Counted from the first letter of the stretch, positions 1 to 5,696 are shown. The stretch: 5,696 bases of DNA from Acidobacteriota bacterium (GCA_019239815.1 JAFAZL010000541.1:1-5696), one strand, 5' to 3'. A program made the numbers and translations. Notes: a model not told the origin generated them from the letters alone.

Positions 1-25
1 ACGCAAAAACAGGCTTGATCGACAT
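1..25 (-). CDS. Possible 5' end of a further leftward gene, cut by the window edge
   Basis: On the minus strand an ATG at 25-23 opens a frame reading MSIKPVFA to the window edge. A GGAG ribosome-binding motif lies six bases upstream of it, in the context CGGAGCAAGCC-ATG. The start is 81 bases beyond the stop of the 117-residue gene on the same strand, which is a normal spacing for a leftward gene cluster. Only eight codons are visible, so no function can be given, and the call rests on the ribosome binding site and the colinear context alone. It could equally be a chance ATG in an intergenic region. Confidence 0.33.
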
Positions 26-106
26 GGCTTGCTCCGTAGCGCACGAGTTGCGAGGACTCTACTCTGGGCACACAAGTTCCCGCAATCTTCCAAACGGAGG
101 CAATCG

Positions 107-460
107 TCAGGTTTTCAGGCGACTGAATTCATCTCTCGACGCCGAGGTCAAGATGTAACCATGGTTCTGGCCGAGCCGAGGCCCGGTGATCCAATCTTCC
201 GCCGCATCGTTGAGTTGTTGGACGAACGCACGCCAGTCGCCTGCGTACTTGATCATGGTCGAGCCATCGTAAAGGTCGATCGTCAAAATGCTCCCGTCGC
301 GCATCTCGTGCGAGTCCACACTAAGAACCGCGATCTCGTTTTCGGTCGCTATCCGGATGGCTTCCAACGCTTCGAGATAGGGAACTACAAGCTCGCCGTC
401 GGCAAGCTGCACGGAGGCGCGCTTAATCTTTTCTGACAGTAAGTTTTCGAGCGCACCCAT
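107..460 (-). CDS. Hypothetical protein, 117 residues, cytoplasmic
   Basis: I do not recognise this protein. Its composition is that of a real soluble domain. An amphipathic N-terminal helix (about residues 2-15, ALENLLSEKIKR) is followed by a likely helix at 27-40 (PYLEALEAIRIATE). Two beta strands come next, around 43-49 (IAVLSVD) and 57-63 (SILTIDL), then a helix at 75-90 (DWRAFVQQLNDAAEDW). It is acidic, cysteine-free and has no signal peptide or membrane segment. Codon use is balanced and GC-rich at third positions, unlike the opposite-strand frame over the same DNA, which reads as arginine-rich, low-quality protein. The start has no strong Shine-Dalgarno sequence; only a weak AAAGA lies just upstream. 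It follows the amidohydrolase on the same strand after a 55-base gap, so co-transcription is possible, but a small hairpin sits in that gap. Small alpha/beta proteins like this can be immunity-type or regulatory domains, but nothing here shows that. Confidence 0.72.
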   Translation of the reverse strand: MGALENLLSEKIKRASVQLADGELVVPYLEALEAIRIATENEIAVLSVDSHEMRDGSILTIDLYDGSTMIKYAGDWRAFVQQLNDAAEDWITGPRLGQNHGYILTSASRDEFSRLKT

Positions 461-487
461 TCGCTATCTTTGCTAAGCGTTGGAGAC

Positions 488-516
488 ACACGACGCGCTG
501 CGACAAATCGTCGTGT
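488..516. repeat. 8-bp perfect inverted repeat abutting the amidohydrolase stop codon
   Basis: ACACGACG at 488-495 pairs perfectly with CGTCGTGT at 509-516 around a 13-base loop. On the minus strand the hairpin begins at the last base of the amidohydrolase TAA stop. There is no T-tract after it on that strand, so it is not a classical intrinsic terminator. It could be a weak or Rho-assisted terminator, or an mRNA 3'-end stabiliser between the amidohydrolase and the 117-residue gene. An 8-bp arm could also be chance. Confidence 0.35.
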
Positions 517-1529
517 TACTTCGTTGCGGCGGTGTCGAGACGGAGGAAGCGCGCGGCGTTGTTGTACAGAATGTCGCGCTTCTGCTCTGGCGTTAGATAC
601 TCCGCGTTCTGAATCACGCTGATCGAATACGCCATCAGCTTCGGCCAGATCAATTGATCGGTGCCAAACATCACGCGATCTTCGAAGCCGCCTTCGACGA
701 GCCGCTGAATGTAGTGATTCACTTCCTTGATCGGATAGCTCCAGATTAATCCGGCGACATCGACATACACGTGCGAATTCGCTTGAAGCAGTGTCAGCAT
801 GTTGTCGATCATCGGATACCCGGCGTGCATCACTTGCAGTCGCAGTTTCGGATGCCGCGCCAGCAATTCTTCAAACAGCAGCGGATCGCCCATCGAGCCT
901 CGAAACTTCGGCACGACAATATTCGCGCGGCCCGAGCCGCCCGTGCCCATGTGCACCGCGACCGGAATGTCGAGCTCCTCGGCGAGCGCAAAATATTGAT
1001 CGACGCTCATGTCGCTCGGCGAAATTCCCTCGTACTGCAATCCAATTTCGCCCATCACCTTGAATCCGCCGGTCGCAAAATCTTTGCGCAGCTCATCGAC
1101 CGGCACTCGCGCTCCCGGCTGAATCCCCTGGCTGAAACTCGTGCCGGGAATCACGCGCTTCCCTCCGGCGTCCTTCCACTTCTGCACGCTCTTCGGATCG
1201 CCGAACACAACCGCCGTAACGTTGAGCCGTTCCATCTCCGCGAGCACGTCCTTCATGTACTCGCTCTTCGCAGCCGGATACAACTTCGGCGTGCAGTCCT
1301 CCTGCACCCAACCAAACGGCGCTTCCTTCGTCTTGGGATCGGAAGCCGTAAACTTCGCCGTGTTCGGACACATCGGCACCGCCCCCGGAATATCGTCCAT
1401 CGCATGCACATGCACATCTATTACGGGTGGCACATCCCCCGGAGTGTTCTGTCCTAGCGCCATCCCCGCGCCGAACGCTAAAGCCACCGTGCAAGCAACC
1501 GCAAAAATGAAAGTGCGAACGGTTACCAT
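516..1529 (-). CDS. Exported metal-dependent amidohydrolase (amidohydrolase 2 / ACMSD-like TIM-barrel family)
   Basis: The predicted protein has 337 residues. A Sec signal peptide spans residues 1-26: VTVR n-region, hydrophobic core FIFAVACTVALAFGAG, and an ALG cut site before Q27. The mature enzyme is therefore predicted to be periplasmic. Amidohydrolase-superfamily motifs are complete and in order: HxH on strand 1 (H40, H42 in IDVHVHA), H193 in AVHMGTGG, H235 in LQVMHAGYP and D291 in MFGTDQLIWP. By analogy with ACMSD, the HxH pair, H193 and D291 would bind a single divalent metal and H235 would be catalytic. The C-terminal LTPEQKRDILYNNAARFLRL helix is typical of the family. Members hydrolyse or decarboxylate small carboxylic or cyclic substrates; which applies here cannot be read. 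The frame is open upstream to 1793, but the start at 1529 is chosen because it has GAGGA four bases upstream and begins the signal peptide, while the extension is basic and unlike protein. It is divergent from the receptor gene. Confidence 0.93.
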   Translation of the reverse strand: MVTVRTFIFAVACTVALAFGAGMALGQNTPGDVPPVIDVHVHAMDDIPGAVPMCPNTAKFTASDPKTKEAPFGWVQEDCTPKLYPAAKSEYMKDVLAEMERLNVTAVVFGDPKSVQKWKDAGGKRVIPGTSFSQGIQPGARVPVDELRKDFATGGFKVMGEIGLQYEGISPSDMSVDQYFALAEELDIPVAVHMGTGGSGRANIVVPKFRGSMGDPLLFEELLARHPKLRLQVMHAGYPMIDNMLTLLQANSHVYVDVAGLIWSYPIKEVNHYIQRLVEGGFEDRVMFGTDQLIWPKLMAYSISVIQNAEYLTPEQKRDILYNNAARFLRLDTAATK

Positions 1530-1533
1530 CCTA

Positions 1534-1538
1534 GTCCT
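1534..1538 (-). promoter_or_regulatory. Ribosome binding site that sets the amidohydrolase start
   Basis: The minus strand reads GCGAGGACTAG before the ATG at 1529-1527, placing GAGGA four bases from the start. This supports initiation here rather than at upstream in-frame ATGs at 1568 or 1793, and it puts the signal peptide at the N-terminus. Confidence 0.7.
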
Positions 1539-1556
1539 CGCAGAAAACCGGCCCCG

Positions 1557-1585
1557 TTTGTAAACCATCCGGAATTGCCGCGCAA
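1557..1585 (-). promoter_or_regulatory. Weak candidate sigma-70-type promoter for the amidohydrolase
   Basis: On the minus strand TTGCGC (1585-1580) and TACAAA (1562-1557) are separated by exactly 17 bases. They match the -35 and -10 consensus at 3/6 and 4/6 positions. Transcription would begin near 1550, leaving a leader of about 20 bases that contains the GAGGA ribosome binding site. The match is weak and acidobacterial promoter consensus is not well established, so this is only a candidate. Confidence 0.25.
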
Positions 1586-1722
1586 GTTGAAAGGAATGTG
1601 GCCACGTCATTCTCGGCGCCGCGTACTGGGTCTCCAGTCTTCGGAAAACACTGGCGACAATTCGCTGCGCAAGCGGACTCGTGTCCTTCGATGGCTTACA
1701 ACATCGTGCGATAGCTATAGAA

Positions 1723-1746
1723 ATCTCCATATTTATGTATGGATAT
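1723..1746. promoter_or_regulatory. 24-bp imperfect palindrome, candidate operator or activator site
   Basis: TCCATA (1726-1731) and TATGGA (1738-1743) form a perfect 6-bp inverted repeat around six bases. After one mismatch the symmetry continues with AT at 1723-1724 and AT at 1745-1746, so eight of nine arm positions pair. The half-sites are 12 bp apart centre to centre, a spacing compatible with a dimeric helix-turn-helix protein. Its centre lies about 135 bp upstream of the start predicted for the sigma-54-type promoter, within the usual range for enhancer-binding activators. The bound protein is unknown. Confidence 0.4.
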
Positions 1747-1842
1747 ATCGCGGGTATGCGGAATTCAGGACGCGACTTTCTGTTTGTTGACAATCATAAA
1801 AGTTAAACGCAAGGAACTAAATGCTTTATTTTTGTTAAGTAA

Positions 1843-1858
1843 TGGCACAGTATTGGCA
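1843..1858 (+). promoter_or_regulatory. Candidate sigma-54 (-24/-12) promoter for the TonB-dependent receptor
   Basis: The sequence TGGCACAGTATTGGCA matches the sigma-54 consensus TGGCACG-N4-TTGCW. The first six bases are perfect, the invariant GG (1844-1845) and GC (1856-1857) are exactly 12 bp apart, and the final A fits. The mismatches are A for G at 1849 and G for T at 1855. Transcription would start near 1869, giving a leader of about 120 bases before the receptor. No sigma-70-type promoter of comparable quality was seen upstream of the receptor. An alternative reading is a direct repeat of TGGCA, 11 bp apart, serving as a protein binding site. Confidence 0.5.
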
Positions 1859-1976
1859 AATTTATTGCAACCAATTTGGCCCATCTACTGGGGTGTTTGA
1901 ATTCGTAACTGAATGATCTGCGATCTCTGTCAGCAAACTTTTCAGCAAATCCAATTGTTCGGGCTCATTCTTCGAT

Positions 1977-1989
1977 AGGGGGAAGAGGA
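1977..1989 (+). promoter_or_regulatory. Double ribosome binding site at the receptor start
   Basis: Two purine-rich motifs sit side by side. AGGGGGAA (1977-1984) is well placed for the ATG at 1990, and AGAGGA (1984-1989) abuts that ATG but is six bases from the in-frame ATG at 1996. The protein starts MRMRF, so the two candidate products differ by two residues and have the same signal peptide. AGAGGA is the closer match to the usual Shine-Dalgarno sequence, so initiation at 1996 is at least as likely as at 1990. Confidence 0.6.
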
Positions 1990-4900
1990 ATGCGAATGCG
2001 CTTTGCATCAATTTTTATGTGTTTCGGAGTGCTGCTGCTCCTAGCGTTTAGTGGAGCGGCGCAGGAAACCACGGGGGGGCTGCAGGGAACTATCAAAGAT
2101 CCATCGGGAGCGGTCGTTCCGAACGCGAAGGTTGTAGTCACGACGAGCACGATGGTTGGAGAGAAATCGATTAACACTGATAACAGTGGCTACTACAGAT
2201 TCGCAAACCTACCGCCCGGAACTTACACGATTACCGTCACCGGGGCCGGGTTCGACACGGCGAAACGCGAATTGGTGCTGGAAGTTGGGCACCTGCCCAC
2301 GGTCGATTTTGTGCTCGAGATTGGTAAAGCTTCCCAGGTGGTGGAAGTGAATTCCGCGACGCCCGTCATTGACACGACCACGAACGTGACGACGACAAAC
2401 GTGACCGAGGCCGCGATCAACAGCATTCCTCACGGGACGTCGTTCCAGTCCGTGATTCAGTTCGCGCCAGCGGCCCGCAATGAACCCTTGATGGGAACGA
2501 ACACAAGCATAGCAACTACGAGTTTTGGCGCCGCTAGTTCCAATGGCAACGGCGCTGGTCAAGCGGGAAGCATGTCCAATGGTGGCGGCCAAGGATTCTC
2601 AGTAGCGGGCGGTTCGGACTCGGAAAATTCCTACCTTGTGGAAGGCCAGGAAACGGCAAACCTGATCGGTGGCTTCTCGCATACCAACGTGCCGTTCGAT
2701 TTCATCCAGGAAGTCGAAATCAAGAACTCGGGAATCCAGTCCGAGCATGGCGGGGCATTGGGTGGCGTTGTCAATGTGATCATGAAGAAAGGCACAAACC
2801 AGTACCACGGTTCAGTATTCGCCCAGTTTGAAAATGATGCGATGGACGCGAACCAAATTCCGCCCGTTGCGCGGTATAACCCCGTTTCCACTCAGACGCC
2901 GACAAGCTGGGGAGTGGCCGACCCGCAATTCCAGGAATATGTGCCGAAAAAAGATCATTTCAGCAACATTCTGCCCGGATTTACGCTCGGTGGACCGATT
3001 AAGAAGGATCGTATTTTCGCGTTCGTGGGGTTCAATCCCTGGATTCAGAACGATGAGCGTGCGGTGAACTATGACCAGCCGGGAGGATTGGGGGGACTCG
3101 GTGTAGTAAAGTTTGCCCAAAATACCAGAACGTACTACACGAACGCCCGAATCGATGCGGCACTGACGCAAAAAATCCGCGTTTATGGTTCTTGGCTATA
3201 TCAACTTCAGAAGCAGTACGGGGAGAGCTTGCCCTTTCCAGACTCCTCGCAGGGTTATTTCAACGCCGCCTCCACAATTACACCATCGACCTTCGCGCAC
3301 GGCCTAGGGTTCACAGCGCCGAATTCCACCACGAACGCCGGCGTAGATTACACCGTCACCCCGCGGCTGATTTTGACCGGCCGATTTGGCTACTATTTCG
3401 AGAACTATCACGACTTTGGGTATCCGACCACCGGCACTCTGACGCAGTGGAACACCAACGGCGTAGGAGCGACGGACGTTTTTGGCGCTCCGTTGCCTGC
3501 TTCTCTCCAGCAGCCGACGGGTTTTGTTAACGTCGCCAATTCGATTAACTTTACGGCGCGTAACGCCAACAAGGCCATTCAGACCGACATTAGCGCCGCT
3601 TGGTTTAAGAGCGGATGGTTGGGAACGCACAACTTCAAGTTCGGCTATCAGTTGAATCGGCTCAGCAATGACGTATTTCAACACTGGAACGTGCCGTCGG
3701 TTCAGTACTTCGTCGGGAAAGGGGCAATCTACACACCGCAGGGCCCGGTTGGAATGGCCAACTGCGCACCGCTCATTGCGACCTACGGGCAGTGCTCCGG
3801 CCAGTACGGGTACCTCTACGCCTATGACATCGGATCTCTCGGAAAGGCCACCAGCTACAACCATGGATTCTTCGTGCAGGACTCCTGGACCATCGCCAGG
3901 GGGCTCACGATTAACGCAGGTGTGCGGCTCGAAAGAGAATACCTGCCAGCCGAACAACAACCAGCGGGCAATATTGGCCGTCCCATTGATTTCAGTTGGG
4001 GGGACAAGATTGCTCCTCGCATCGGCGTTGCTTGGGACCCCACCGGCCGGGGGAAGATGAAGGTCTTCGGCGGGTATGGACAGTTCTACGATCAGATGAA
4101 ATTGAATCTGGCGATCAGTTCCTTTGGTGGTCAGTTCTGGCAAAACTGCTACTACGCCCTAAATACGCCTGACGTGGCGTCGATCAACCCGGTCCTCGAT
4201 AGCACTGGGCGGTTCTGTGGCGGTGTCGGAACCAATTCCGCGACCCAAGCCAATTTTGGTGGCGCAACGCCCGCGGGAATTACCTTCCTGGAGAACCAAA
4301 ATTTCCGTGGATTTCCTACAACATGTTCGACTTGCAGCGCCACGGAAGAAGGTGTGGCTCCTGGCTTGAAGCCCTACAAGCAGCACGAGATGACTGTGGG
4401 GTTTGACTACCAAATCACGCCCGCCCTAGCGTTCGAGGCCCGTTATGATCGTCGGCGGCTCGACCATGTCATCGAGGACTCGTCGCTCTTGAATCCAGCC
4501 TCTGGCGAGACCTTCGTGATCGTCAATCCCGGCCAAGGTGTAAACAGCACCTACAACAGCTTCTACAACTTTCTATATGGGCTTAACCCCGGGCAGCCCG
4601 GAGCCTCACCTTGCGCATCCTGCCCGCCGACGATTCCCGCTCAGCGTGATTACGACGGAGTCGAGTTCCGCCTGACCGAGACCGGCAAGCGGTGGAACGG
4701 AATGTTCTCCTACACTTGGAGCCGGTTGTGGGGTAATTACTCTGGGCTAACCAGTTCCATGCAAGAGGATGGTGGCGGTGGCCGCAATGCTCCCAATAAT
4801 AGCCGGGCCTTCGACGAACCCATGTTCTCGTGGGATGCCTTCGGTAAGTCTTCAAGCGGCCGGTTGCCAACGGACCGCCCCAACGCGCTTAAAGGCTATG

Positions 4901-5526
4901 TGTATTACGACATACCTTGGATGCACAAAATGACGACCGACCTGGGAATCTTCCAGTTTGTTTACCAGGGGGCGCCAGAGACCAGTGTCATGGATGTAGG
5001 AGCTGCGCAGCTCCCGTTCTTACTATCTGGCGGCGGGTGGTCGACCAACATCGTCGATCGCGGCAAATTTGTCGACGTTTCACAAGATCCGACAACCGGC
5101 GCGATCACCTTCGGCCCTCCGCACGTGCAGCGTACCCCGTGGTACACCCAGACGGATTTCAACCTTCAGCAAACTTACAAGGTGTCCGAGTCCAAAACGA
5201 TTTCGTTCTCGGCGACTTTTGCAAACCTCTTCAATCAGAAGACCATGACCGCGGTAGTGCAAACGATTGACAGCGGTTTCACAGGGGGTAACTTCATCGG
5301 GCCGAATGGCCTGTCCCTTTCCGCAGGCACGCCGTTTTATCAGGCCACCTTCCAGCCCTATAACTACGCGGCGCTGGCAAACGCAGCATTTTCAAACACG
5401 ACTGGCGGCGGAGGGTGCCCGGCTAAAAACAGTTGCGGGCCACTCACGGTGAGCAGCGGGTACGGGCAGCCGGATCGTTATCAGGTAGGCCGCTCGATCC
5501 GCCTGCAGGTGAAATTCACCTTCTAA
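1990..5526 (+). CDS. TonB-dependent outer-membrane receptor, Oar-like, with carboxypeptidase-regulatory-like domain
   Basis: This 1178-residue protein is predicted to be an outer-membrane gated channel for TonB/ExbBD-driven uptake of an unknown substrate. The signal peptide spans residues 1-24 (MRMRF n-region, hydrophobic core to F20, cut after GAA before Q25). A carboxypeptidase-regulatory-like beta-sandwich follows at about 29-110, with the hallmarks GTIKDPSGAVVPNAKV, DNSGYYRFANLPPGTYTI and AGF. The plug domain is about 116-270; it has a Gly/Ser/Asn-rich stretch at 181-209, then NSYLVEGQ, VEIKNSG and GGVVNVIMKKGTN. The remainder, about 271-1178, is the beta-barrel, ending RLQVKFTF with the terminal aromatic residue expected for BAM-mediated insertion. 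The length fits the acidobacterial Oar-like group. I see no clear TonB box and no SusD-like neighbour. The mature part has ten cysteines in five close pairs, and a G7 run follows the signal-peptide codons. A sigma-54-type promoter and a double ribosome binding site precede it; a strong terminator follows 20 bases after the stop. The start could instead be 1996. Confidence 0.95.
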   Translation: MRMRFASIFMCFGVLLLLAFSGAAQETTGGLQGTIKDPSGAVVPNAKVVVTTSTMVGEKSINTDNSGYYRFANLPPGTYTITVTGAGFDTAKRELVLEVGHLPTVDFVLEIGKASQVVEVNSATPVIDTTTNVTTTNVTEAAINSIPHGTSFQSVIQFAPAARNEPLMGTNTSIATTSFGAASSNGNGAGQAGSMSNGGGQGFSVAGGSDSENSYLVEGQETANLIGGFSHTNVPFDFIQEVEIKNSGIQSEHGGALGGVVNVIMKKGTNQYHGSVFAQFENDAMDANQIPPVARYNPVSTQTPTSWGVADPQFQEYVPKKDHFSNILPGFTLGGPIKKDRIFAFVGFNPWIQNDERAVNYDQPGGLGGLGVVKFAQNTRTYYTNARIDAALTQKIRVYGSWLYQLQKQYGESLPFPDSSQGYFNAASTITPSTFAHGLGFTAPNSTTNAGVDYTVTPRLILTGRFGYYFENYHDFGYPTTGTLTQWNTNGVGATDVFGAPLPASLQQPTGFVNVANSINFTARNANKAIQTDISAAWFKSGWLGTHNFKFGYQLNRLSNDVFQHWNVPSVQYFVGKGAIYTPQGPVGMANCAPLIATYGQCSGQYGYLYAYDIGSLGKATSYNHGFFVQDSWTIARGLTINAGVRLEREYLPAEQQPAGNIGRPIDFSWGDKIAPRIGVAWDPTGRGKMKVFGGYGQFYDQMKLNLAISSFGGQFWQNCYYALNTPDVASINPVLDSTGRFCGGVGTNSATQANFGGATPAGITFLENQNFRGFPTTCSTCSATEEGVAPGLKPYKQHEMTVGFDYQITPALAFEARYDRRRLDHVIEDSSLLNPASGETFVIVNPGQGVNSTYNSFYNFLYGLNPGQPGASPCASCPPTIPAQRDYDGVEFRLTETGKRWNGMFSYTWSRLWGNYSGLTSSMQEDGGGGRNAPNNSRAFDEPMFSWDAFGKSSSGRLPTDRPNALKGYVYYDIPWMHKMTTDLGIFQFVYQGAPETSVMDVGAAQLPFLLSGGGWSTNIVDRGKFVDVSQDPTTGAITFGPPHVQRTPWYTQTDFNLQQTYKVSESKTISFSATFANLFNQKTMTAVVQTIDSGFTGGNFIGPNGLSLSAGTPFYQATFQPYNYAALANAAFSNTTGGGGCPAKNSCGPLTVSSGYGQPDRYQVGRSIRLQVKFTF
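2073..2079 (+). repeat. G7 homopolymer in the receptor's early coding region
   Basis: Seven consecutive G residues span the end of codon 28 and codons 29-30, just after the signal-peptide cleavage site. It is the longest G run in the window; runs of six occur at 3090-3095 and 3998-4003. A one-base slip here would shift the frame and abolish the whole receptor. Seven is at the short end of known slippage-prone tracts, so the run itself is certain but phase variation is only a possibility. Confidence 0.6.
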
Positions 5527-5546
5527 CACTAGTCAAAGAAAAATAT

Positions 5547-5583
5547 GCCAAGGGAGCCGCTTCGGCGGCTCCCTTGGCGTTTT
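5547..5583. terminator. Strong, probably bidirectional intrinsic terminator after the receptor
   Basis: GCCAAGGGAGCCGC (5547-5560) and GCGGCTCCCTTGGC (5565-5578) form a perfect 14-bp stem closed by a TTCG tetraloop, among the most stable RNA loops. On the plus strand GTTTT (5579-5583) follows. On the minus strand the stem is followed by ATATTTTTCTTTG, the complement of 5534-5546, which is a better U-tract. It starts 20 bases after the receptor stop and ends its transcript. The second U-tract suggests it also stops a leftward transcript from beyond the right edge. Confidence 0.93.
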
Positions 5584-5696
5584 CAGCGACAAGGGATCCT
5601 GCCAATCACTCCGATTGTAGTGCAGTCTAATAACATCAATCACGCCGCTGGTTCGCTTAAGTGCTAGGTCCAGTCTGGCTTGCCTACACTTGATTC

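Larger units (their letters stand above)
1530..1989. other. Divergent intergenic control region between amidohydrolase and receptor
   Basis: These 460 bases separate two genes that point away from each other. The half nearest the amidohydrolase (about 1530-1700) is GC-rich. The middle (about 1710-1880) is clearly AT-rich, as expected for promoter DNA. It contains an 8-bp palindrome ATAGCTAT at 1711-1718, a 24-bp imperfect palindrome at 1723-1746, a lone TTGACA at 1787-1792 with no matching -10 box, and a sigma-54-type promoter at 1843-1858. The receptor leader also carries the 8-base direct repeat TCAGCAAA at 1930-1937 and 1942-1949, twelve bases apart. No convincing gene was found in it on either strand. 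Confidence 0.75.

Noticed and set aside
29..436. A 135-codon open frame on the plus strand overlapping the 117-residue minus-strand gene
   Set aside because: Its translation is arginine-rich with no domain-like patterning, it has no convincing ribosome binding site, and the minus-strand frame over the same DNA has far better codon use and secondary-structure pattern.
771..1457. A 228-codon frame on the plus strand antisense to the amidohydrolase
   Set aside because: The product is a His/Arg-rich low-quality sequence explained by the codon bias of the opposite strand, where all catalytic motifs are present.
1575..1790. A 71-codon plus-strand frame in the divergent intergenic region
   Set aside because: Its translation is Arg/Ser-rich without pattern, it lacks a ribosome binding site, and it covers the regulatory palindrome.
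1787..1792. A perfect TTGACA as a -35 box for the receptor
   Set aside because: No -10-like hexamer lies 16-18 bases downstream; the sequence there is CAAGGAAC-like. It also forms part of a small TTGT/ACAA dyad, so it may be chance.
1530..1793. An 88-codon in-frame N-terminal extension of the amidohydrolase
   Set aside because: It would bury a typical signal peptide inside the protein, its translation is basic and disordered, it covers promoter-like AT-rich DNA, and the start at 1529 has its own GAGGA site.
3304..4143. A 279-codon frame on the minus strand inside the receptor gene
   Set aside because: The receptor frame is continuous with recognisable barrel sequence throughout; the antisense frame has no recognisable motif and is a codon-bias shadow.
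5533..5694. A minus-strand frame open from the right edge to a TGA at 5535-5533, possibly the 3' end of a convergent gene
   Set aside because: The 53 codons run straight through the terminator stem, the translation matches nothing I recognise, and an open run of this length at a window edge is not rare. A real convergent gene would be expected to end before the stem.

Overview
The window most resembles a chromosomal stretch from an Acidobacteriota (Terriglobia-type) soil bacterium. This is inferred from a very large Oar-like TonB-dependent receptor with an N-terminal carboxypeptidase-regulatory-like domain, a family greatly expanded in that phylum, next to a secreted amidohydrolase. Moderate-to-high GC coding DNA and well-spaced purine-rich ribosome binding sites fit this. 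No rRNA, protein marker or database search is available here to confirm it.

Layout, left to right. Positions 1-1529 are read leftward. An exported metal-dependent amidohydrolase (516-1529, minus) is followed downstream by an unrecognised 117-residue protein (107-460, minus). At the left edge a further minus-strand gene may begin (25 down to 1), supported only by a GGAG-type ribosome binding site and eight codons. The 460-bp gap between the amidohydrolase and the receptor (1530-1989) is a divergent control region. It holds an AT-rich section, a 24-bp imperfect palindrome, a good match to a sigma-54 (-24/-12) promoter facing the receptor, and a weak sigma-70-like promoter facing the amidohydrolase. 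Positions 1990-5526 (plus) encode the 1178-residue receptor. A strong 14-bp UUCG-loop terminator follows (5547-5583), with U-tracts usable in both directions. The last ~110 bases hold nothing I can assign.

How it may work together. The receptor should sit in the outer membrane and the amidohydrolase should be exported to the periplasm. Divergent transcription from a shared control region makes it plausible that the receptor brings in, or senses, a compound that the amidohydrolase hydrolyses or decarboxylates. The substrate cannot be read from the sequence. No SusD-like partner, TonB/ExbBD, sigma/anti-sigma pair, transposase, tRNA, rRNA or CRISPR array is visible. I see no clearly new multi-gene system. 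The points most worth testing are the sigma-54 control of the receptor, the G7 tract just after its signal peptide, and the five close cysteine pairs in its barrel domain.
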